A stretch of 64,000 nt of DNA from B10-G9 sp963712165 (GTDB lineage Bacteria > Chloroflexota > Anaerolineae > Anaerolineales > UBA11858): assembly GCA_963712165.1 (NCBI GenBank), contig CAVQGY010000003.1:186001-250000 (forward strand), written 5' to 3'. Position 1 is the stretch's first letter, and the number at the start of each line of letters is the position of its first letter. The translations under genes and the position numbers were made by a program. The notes under the pieces were generated by a model, which worked only from the letters and a program-made list of their open reading frames with translations, did no database searches and was not told the origin of the DNA. Below, piece by piece: positions 59,133 to 64,000 of the stretch.

Positions 59133-60917
59133 ATGAAGAAGTTGTATTTTATCCTGACCCTGATCATCCTTGCCAGCATGGTGTTAAGCGCCTGCGGCGG
59201 CCAAGTTGAACCAGAGGTTGACACAGCCACGGAAACGGTTGAAGAGGTTGTTGAAGAACCAGAAGCAACCGAAGCGCCAGCTGTACCAGTAGCTGCGGGA
59301 GCAGAAGAGCTTGACACTGTTTACAGCGCAATGCTCGAGGGAATGACCGGTTATTACACAGTCAAGACTGCAGATGACCTGGTGGCTGAAATGGCTGAGG
59401 ATACTCCGCCATTTATCCTCGATGTCCGCACCCTGGACGAGGTTACAGAACAGGGCCATATTGAAGGCGCAGCCCATATTACACTCACCGAGCTGGCTCA
59501 GCACATCGACATGCTGCCTTCCCTCGACACCCCGATTGTGACCTACTGCGCCGGCGGTTGGCGGGCGACCATTGCCATGACTGCTTTATATGGTATGGGC
59601 TTTGAAGATGTCCGCGCTTTGAAGGTTGGATTCGCTGACTGGAAAGAGGATGGTTTTCCCGTTGCAGATGGCGTACCAGAAGCTTTGGTATTAAACGCCG
59701 CTGAAGTTGATGAATCCCTGCGCCTGGCTGCTGATGCCTACCTGGTAGGTGTCCAGGACCACGGCACGAAATGGGGCATCACCTCCCCAGAAGACCTTAA
59801 TTTGGCTATCGCCGACACCGCTGATCTGATCGTGATCGATGTCCGCAAGCAAAGCGAAGTCGATGAAAAGGGATTTATTGAAGCTCCCAACTGGATCCAC
59901 GTTCCGATTGAAAGTTTCATCGCAGACCGCGCGGATTGGCCTGCAGATATGTCAGCCCCGATCGCGATCTACTGCGGCAGTGGACACCGCTCCACCATGG
60001 CCATGACCATGATGTTCAACTATGGATATATGGATGTGGTCAGCTTGTCCGGTGGTTTTAGTGGCTGGGTTGCAGCTGAATACCCGGTTGCCGGAGGAAT
60101 TGGAGCTCTGGATGCTAACTATAATGCTATGCTAGAGACCATGGTTGGCTACAATACAGTTAAAACCGCAGATGAACTGCTAGCCGAAATGGCTACAGAT
60201 TCACCACCTTTTGTGCTTGATGTTCGCACAACCGAAGAATTGGAGGATGGTGGATATATTGATGGCGCTTCTGCCCACATCCCTCTGGACGTTCTGGCCC
60301 AGCATGTGGACCAGCTGCCATCCTTTGATACGCCCATTGTGACCTACTGCAAAGGCGGCTGGCGCGCAACCATCGCGATGACCGCTCTGCATGCGATGGG
60401 TTGGAAAGATGTCCGGGCCCTGAAGGTTGGTTTCCCGACCTGGGCAGAGGATGGATACCCGGTTGCTGAGGGTGTGCCCGAAGCAGTCGTTCTGGATGCA
60501 GTACAGCCGGATGCCGGTGTGGTGGCGAAGGTTGATGCAGCCCTCACCGCTGTCAAAGGCCTGGGATCCAACTGGGGCATTAAGTCTGCTGATGACCTGA
60601 ACATCGACCTGGGCGAGAACTCTGATCTGATCCTGATCGATGTCCGCAAAGCCAGTGAACTGGAAGATAATGGCGTGATCGCGGTTGTTGACCAGGAAAT
60701 GATCCACATCGCAATTGAGGATTTTGTTGCCAGCCAGGATATGTGGCCGGCTGACAAAGATGCAGAGATCGTGGTCTACTGCGGCAGCGGCCACCGTTCC
60801 ACGATGGTGATGGAAATGATGCTGAGCTATGGCTACAGCAATGTGACCAGCCTGAGTGGAGGGTTTGGCGGCTGGGTAAGCGCCGATTACCCTGTTGCTG
60901 AGTACGCGACTCCCTGA
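59133..60917 (+). CDS. lipoprotein with four rhodanese domains
   Basis: A 594-residue lipoprotein. Lipobox cysteine Cys21 (LSAC) is followed by an acidic linker and four rhodanese domains with intact CxxGxR loops: CAGGWR (Cys139), CGSGHR (Cys281), CKGGWR (Cys406) and CGSGHR (Cys550). Domains one and three, and two and four, are close copies, so an ancestral two-domain unit has duplicated; the junction is near residue 325. It would carry or transfer sulfane sulfur on the outer face, next to the multihaem cytochromes. The ATG follows AAAGGAGAGAAAG. It is followed by a strong terminator. No other case with exactly this layout is known to me. Confidence 0.93.
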   Translation: MKKLYFILTLIILASMVLSACGGQVEPEVDTATETVEEVVEEPEATEAPAVPVAAGAEELDTVYSAMLEGMTGYYTVKTADDLVAEMAEDTPPFILDVRTLDEVTEQGHIEGAAHITLTELAQHIDMLPSLDTPIVTYCAGGWRATIAMTALYGMGFEDVRALKVGFADWKEDGFPVADGVPEALVLNAAEVDESLRLAADAYLVGVQDHGTKWGITSPEDLNLAIADTADLIVIDVRKQSEVDEKGFIEAPNWIHVPIESFIADRADWPADMSAPIAIYCGSGHRSTMAMTMMFNYGYMDVVSLSGGFSGWVAAEYPVAGGIGALDANYNAMLETMVGYNTVKTADELLAEMATDSPPFVLDVRTTEELEDGGYIDGASAHIPLDVLAQHVDQLPSFDTPIVTYCKGGWRATIAMTALHAMGWKDVRALKVGFPTWAEDGYPVAEGVPEAVVLDAVQPDAGVVAKVDAALTAVKGLGSNWGIKSADDLNIDLGENSDLILIDVRKASELEDNGVIAVVDQEMIHIAIEDFVASQDMWPADKDAEIVVYCGSGHRSTMVMEMMLSYGYSNVTSLSGGFGGWVSADYPVAEYATP

Positions 60918-60937
60918 TCTATCCCTTAACTAATGAA

Positions 60938-60973
60938 AAGCAGGCTTCCCCAGTAGGGAAGCCTGCTTGTTTT
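60938..60973 (+). terminator. intrinsic terminator after the rhodanese lipoprotein gene
   Basis: Perfect 13-base stem AAGCAGGCTTCCC / GGGAAGCCTGCTT, five-base loop, followed by GTTTT. Confidence 0.9.
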
Positions 60974-61056
60974 AACAGTAAGGCCAGCGGGCAATCCTTG
61001 AGTTATCACCTGTATGGTAAGATACCTAATGATATTCCAAAAAGGTAGATGAAACC

Positions 61057-62010
61057 ATGGTTGATCTTTTGAGGATTGAGACTTTCTTGCATGCAGCAGA
61101 GCATCTTAACTTTTCTGAAGCTGCCCGCATACTTCATCTTTCTCAGCCCACTGTAAGTCACCATATCAAGAATCTGGAGCAGGAGCTGGGAGTCAGCTTA
61201 TTTGAGCGCGATGGGTCTTCAATTTCCCTCACAGAAGCAGGCCGGCTACTTCTTCCTTTGGCCCGGCGAATGCTGAGGGATTCCAGCGAGATGCAAGAAA
61301 TGATGGAATCCGTTAAGCAGGGTATTGCCGGGAATTTGCATATCGCATGCAGCACAACAGCAGGAAAATATGTTCTTCCCCAGCTTTCAGCTCGCTTTTC
61401 CCTTCGCCATCCGAATATCCGTACCAAGCTCTTAAGGTGCACTCCTCTCAGTGTGGTCCCGAACCTGTTGGAAAAGGAAGCCAATCTGGGAGTGGTAAGT
61501 TCCGAGATTCCCAGTAAGGAAATAGAGCTTCAGGAATTTTTCAAGGACCTGATCATCTTCATTGTTCCCAGGAATCACCCCTTTGTATCACGATCCAGCA
61601 TCCAGCCTGAGGATCTTCTTAGTGAGCCCGTGATGATGAGAGAACCGACCTCGGGGACAAGGAAGATCATGCTCTCAGAATTGGCTAAATACGACATAAG
61701 CTTGGAAAATTTAAACGTCTTTATGGAAATCGGCAATGCGGAAGCCATCGTGAGGACAGTGGCAGCAGGTTATGGTGTTTCCTTTGTCTCCAAATTGGCA
61801 GCTGCCTGTGCCATGGAACGAGGTAATGTGGTTGCTGTCCCGATCGAGGGATTCAACCTGGTCAGGAACATCTACATGGTCCGCAAGAAGCTGGTTTCCT
61901 CAAACAGACCAGCAGATGCTTTCTGGGGTTTTATTCACGACCCATCAAACAAAGACTTGATTGAGCTGGCAGGCAGAGGTGACCTTAACTATACAATCCA
62001 GGATATCTAA
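61057..62010 (+). CDS. LysR-family transcriptional regulator (CysB/CbbR-like)
   Basis: A 317-residue LysR protein. Helix-turn-helix: IETFLHAAEHLNFSEAARILHLSQPTVSHHIKNLEQELG. The effector domain starts GNLHIACSTTAGKYVLPQLSARF, close in pattern to the LysR at 53171, and both lack obvious cysteine clusters. It is flanked by terminators on both sides and so is a single-gene unit. Its place between the rhodanese lipoprotein and the thiosulfate uptake genes suggests control of one or both. The effector is unknown. Confidence 0.9.
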   Translation: MVDLLRIETFLHAAEHLNFSEAARILHLSQPTVSHHIKNLEQELGVSLFERDGSSISLTEAGRLLLPLARRMLRDSSEMQEMMESVKQGIAGNLHIACSTTAGKYVLPQLSARFSLRHPNIRTKLLRCTPLSVVPNLLEKEANLGVVSSEIPSKEIELQEFFKDLIIFIVPRNHPFVSRSSIQPEDLLSEPVMMREPTSGTRKIMLSELAKYDISLENLNVFMEIGNAEAIVRTVAAGYGVSFVSKLAAACAMERGNVVAVPIEGFNLVRNIYMVRKKLVSSNRPADAFWGFIHDPSNKDLIELAGRGDLNYTIQDI

Positions 62011-62033
62011 GAGACCATTCAGTAATTCGTAAA

Positions 62034-62059
62034 AAAAGAGGCCGTTATCGGCCTCTTTT
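62034..62059. terminator. bidirectional terminator between LysR and DsrE genes
   Basis: Perfect 11-base stem AAAAGAGGCCG / CGGCCTCTTTT with loop TTAT and A/T tails on both sides. It serves two convergent genes. Confidence 0.9.
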
Positions 62060-62085
62060 CTATATTCCCAGGCAGGATGGATAAC

Positions 62086-62445
62086 CTAGAAACTGAAAGT
62101 GAGATTGGCGTCCTCGATTTTCATCAGGAATGGTGGTGCTTTGGTGATCTGGATTCGCTCGTCCCGTAGATCTTTGAGCTCAATGCCCTTGTTTTCGAGG
62201 GCTAACTCGCATAGGATCACTTCTGCACCAAGATCAAGGATGTCATTGAACAAACCAACGGGATCGGGCAGGCCTTTGGGAGTTCCCAATTTTTCCAGTT
62301 CTCCCTTCAGCATCCACTTTGCGCCAGCCGGGCAGACGAATATGATAACCTCGTTATCTACTGCCAACCCAGAGGAAGACATGATCAGGGTGGGCATGAT
62401 CGAGGCAGGGGTTTCTCCATTACATATCACAGCCATTTTGCTCAT
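62086..62445 (-). CDS. DsrE-family sulfur carrier protein
   Basis: A 119-residue cytoplasmic protein of the DsrE/DsrF/TusD superfamily. The conserved Cys is in ILCELALENKGI (about residue 80), at the normal position of the persulfide-forming Cys. The N-terminus MAVICNGETPASIMPTLIMSSSGLAVDNEVIIFV fits the fold. It has a paralogue at the window's end with the same LCEL and a similar F-S-F/Y ending. It starts at ATG 62445 after AAAGGAGATCCC. The YeeE gene upstream ends in a terminator, so this gene may be transcribed by readthrough or on its own. It probably receives sulfur from TusA or a rhodanese. Confidence 0.85.
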   Translation of the reverse strand: MSKMAVICNGETPASIMPTLIMSSSGLAVDNEVIIFVCPAGAKWMLKGELEKLGTPKGLPDPVGLFNDILDLGAEVILCELALENKGIELKDLRDERIQITKAPPFLMKIEDANLTFSF

Positions 62446-62464
62446 TCAGGGATCTCCTTTATTC

Positions 62465-62502
62465 AAAAAAAGTAGACCGGGATAGTGTATCTATCCCGGT
62501 CT
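62465..62502 (-). terminator. intrinsic terminator after the TsuA-like gene
   Basis: On the minus strand AGACCGGGATAG / CTATCCCGGTCT, 12-base perfect stem with a five-base loop, followed by ACTTTTTTT. It separates the TsuA-like gene from dsrE. Confidence 0.88.
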
Positions 62503-62517
62503 TGTGTTTAATTCGAT

Positions 62518-63525
62518 TTACTCGCCCTTTTTCTGAGGGAGAACAAACATCACATAGGATGCTGCCCAGGCGCCCAGGAAAATGGAAATTCCGGCGAGGA
62601 TTGACCCCAGAGAAAGTTGGGGTATACCGCTCAACAGGTGGCCGATGTTGCAGCCGCCGGAGGTGACAGCGCCAAAGCCCATCAATAAGCCTCCTGCAAA
62701 GGTCTGCAACAATACCAGTGGTTTGGGGATTCGAAACTTGAACTCTTTGGAGATCAGGGCTGCGATCAAGCCGCCAACCACGATGCCCACAATCATCAAA
62801 CCGAGCCAATCGAACGCTGCACCTGTGAAGATCACCTTCACGATATTGATCCAACCGGCAGTGATGCCGAGTGGATAATTACGGCCAGCAGCAGCGGATA
62901 GCGGAAAAGCCAGGATGCCAACGATGCCAACCAGGATGCCGGTGTTGACCCAGCCCCAGCCTGGATCGGCCTCATACTTTTCCTTGTTGGCGCGGTTGAG
63001 GAAGAACCATACTAGCAGGGCAATCAAGACAATAATGATAGCCAGGACCGTGTAGTCCATTCCCAGCAAACCATGCAGCGTCAGGGCTGAGCCATCTGCA
63101 GCAGAGATGGTGGTGGCTTCCTGCAAATTAGCCTTGAAGGATTTCAGGAATCCACCCGAGGTGAAATAACCAGCAGTTGCCAATCCAAGTACTGCGGTCA
63201 TCGCTCCGACCATACCCTCACCGGTCCGGTAAGTGATGCCACTGGCGCATCCACCAGCCAGGACCATTCCAATACCGAACACAAAACTGCCCAGCAGGTT
63301 TGCGCCCCACCACAAAGGTTTGGGGTTGATGGCGATCGCGCCAACGCTGTCCATGATAGCAAACCCAACCATTTCGACCAGCAAGGCGATAAAAACTGTT
63401 TTCAGGAGGACATTATCCTTGAGCAGGATAGCATCCCTGAAGGCTGAGTTCATGCAGAAGCGGCCCCTCTGCAGCACAAAGCCAAACAATACACCTACGA
63501 ACAATCCAGTCATTACAGCTTCCAT
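62518..63525 (-). CDS. TsuA-like thiosulfate transporter (YeeE/YedE family, full length)
   Basis: A 335-residue membrane protein with about nine or ten helices in two similar halves. The sulfur-relay cysteines are in RGRFCMNSAFRD (Cys24), VLAGGCASGI (Cys93) and TSGGCNIGHLLSG (Cys292); the last two match two of the three essential Cys of characterised TsuA from Spirochaeta. I do not see a Cys at the expected third position near residue 240. TsuA carries thiosulfate into the cell by relaying it between cysteines. It sits beside a TusA gene, the usual pairing (TsuA-TsuB). RBS AAAGGAGAAAGAA is strong. Confidence 0.9.
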   Translation of the reverse strand: MEAVMTGLFVGVLFGFVLQRGRFCMNSAFRDAILLKDNVLLKTVFIALLVEMVGFAIMDSVGAIAINPKPLWWGANLLGSFVFGIGMVLAGGCASGITYRTGEGMVGAMTAVLGLATAGYFTSGGFLKSFKANLQEATTISAADGSALTLHGLLGMDYTVLAIIIVLIALLVWFFLNRANKEKYEADPGWGWVNTGILVGIVGILAFPLSAAAGRNYPLGITAGWINIVKVIFTGAAFDWLGLMIVGIVVGGLIAALISKEFKFRIPKPLVLLQTFAGGLLMGFGAVTSGGCNIGHLLSGIPQLSLGSILAGISIFLGAWAASYVMFVLPQKKGE

Positions 63526-63558
63526 TTCTTTCTCCTTTCTATATAATGTGAATAATTA

Positions 63559-63807
63559 TTATTTGAGCCCATGGGCTTCGATCAACATGCGGTGATTGGG
63601 ACCGTCCAGCTGTTCAGTGGCGATCAGCTTATGGCCCTGTTTTTTTAGATTCCTGGGAATCCGTTCAACTGAGAGCGGATAATCCAGCAGAACTTCCAGG
63701 ACCTGCCCTTTTTCCATTTTCTTGAGGGTTGTCATGGTGTTCATGTCCGGATATGGACAGATCTTGCCGCATACATCAAGGGTTTGATCGGGCTTGATAT
63801 CAGTCAT
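63559..63807 (-). CDS. TusA-family sulfur carrier (TsuB-like)
   Basis: An 82-residue cytoplasmic protein with the diagnostic CPYP motif at Cys17 (GKICPYPDMNTM), where TusA proteins carry a persulfide. The remaining sequence fits the two-layer fold (LEVLLDYPLSVERIPRNLKKQGHKL). The neighbouring TsuA-like gene follows after 33 bases; in characterised cases the TusA-like TsuB takes thiosulfate from TsuA. It could also deliver sulfur to the DsrE proteins. RBS GGGAG precedes the ATG. Confidence 0.92.
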   Translation of the reverse strand: MTDIKPDQTLDVCGKICPYPDMNTMTTLKKMEKGQVLEVLLDYPLSVERIPRNLKKQGHKLIATEQLDGPNHRMLIEAHGLK

Positions 63808-63844
63808 AGATTTTTTCTCCCTTTTTGATTTTGATAATTGTCGA

Positions 63845-64000
63845 TTAATAACTAAAGGTCATTTTGGCGCCGTCAGCTTCGAACAGGAAAGTAGAAGCCA
63901 TCATCACTTCTATGCCATCAACAAGATCATCTGCTGTCATATCCCACACAGGGAGGCCCAACTCACATAAGATCACCCGGCCATCAAGGACCTGGATCGC
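63845..64000 (-). CDS. DsrE-family protein, 3' part only (continues past the window edge)
   Basis: The last 51 codons of a minus-strand gene that starts beyond the window. The reading contains VILCELGLPVWDM, with the Cys at the DsrE position, and ends KMTFSY, similar to the end of the DsrE protein at 62086 (NLTFSF). It precedes tusA by 37 bases and is probably the first visible gene of a dsrE-tusA-tsuA operon. The rest of the protein is not visible. Confidence 0.8.
   Translation of the reverse strand, partial: AIQVLDGRVILCELGLPVWDMTADDLVDGIEVMMASTFLFEADGAKMTFSY

Noticed and set aside
60201..60794. Long minus-strand frame opposite the rhodanese repeats
   Set aside because: It is a shadow of the repeated coding sequence. 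There is no start context and no recognisable domain.
46594..64000. Genomic island with integrase or tRNA boundary
   Set aside because: No integrase, transposase, tRNA or direct repeat was seen at the edges, and the right edge is cut by the window. The term island is used only for functional clustering.

Overview
The window looks like a chromosome segment of an anaerobic Chloroflexota bacterium, most likely Anaerolineae. The evidence is the gene content: a FadR-type GntR regulator, lipoprotein-rich ABC systems, multihaem cytochromes with NrfD, and an mraZ-led division cluster. No rRNA or tRNA gene, CRISPR array or transposase was seen. The taxonomic call is inference from gene style, not from a marker search.

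Layout. 1-8.6 kb: the 3' end of an MttB-family methyltransferase, a cluster of short palindromic repeats, an M29 aminopeptidase, a GNAT acetyltransferase, a lipoprotein hydrolase facing a FadR-like regulator with a near-canonical FadR operator in its own promoter, a haemolysin III family membrane protein and two short-chain dehydrogenase/epimerase genes. 8.9-12.1 kb: an ABC-2 exporter (one ATPase, two permeases) and a LysE-type exporter. 12.1-14.8 kb: two genes broken by frameshifts (metallo-beta-lactamase fold; alkaline-phosphatase superfamily) around a membrane-anchored rhodanese. 14.9-19 kb: a carbohydrate ABC importer. 19.1-22.6 kb: a 1150-residue secreted nuclease-like lipoprotein. 22.8-28.2 kb: selenium/molybdenum hydroxylase maturation genes (yqeB, yqeC-mocA fusion), thpR, rsfS (apparently starting at CTG), an atypical SDR, a DUF503 gene and an octanoyltransferase.

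28.3-46.5 kb is a compact division and cell-wall (dcw) operon: mraZ, rsmH, ftsL-like, ftsI, murF, mraY, murD, ftsW, murG, a CvpA-like gene, murC, a 63-residue gene, murB, ddl, ftsQ, ftsA, ftsZ, then nrdR after a terminator. Many junctions are ATGA-type overlaps. The promoter carries four MraZ boxes. murE is absent from the cluster.

46.6-64.0 kb is a sulfur and electron-transfer island and the most interesting region. One minus-strand operon reads arsR, octahaem tetrathionate-reductase-family cytochrome (OTR), haptahaem-cytochrome b fusion (seven haems), YeeE, YeeE-rhodanese. A second minus-strand operon encodes an octahaem cytochrome, a four-cluster ferredoxin and NrfD. A plus-strand pair encodes a 12-haem lipoprotein, interrupted by an in-frame TGA with a SECIS-like hairpin just downstream, and a lipoprotein with four rhodanese domains. 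Two LysR regulators and a DsrE, TusA, TsuA-like YeeE, DsrE set complete it. Together they suggest uptake of thiosulfate, extracytoplasmic handling of sulfane sulfur, and quinone-linked electron flow to tetrathionate, polysulfide or a related acceptor. The direction of electron flow cannot be read from sequence.
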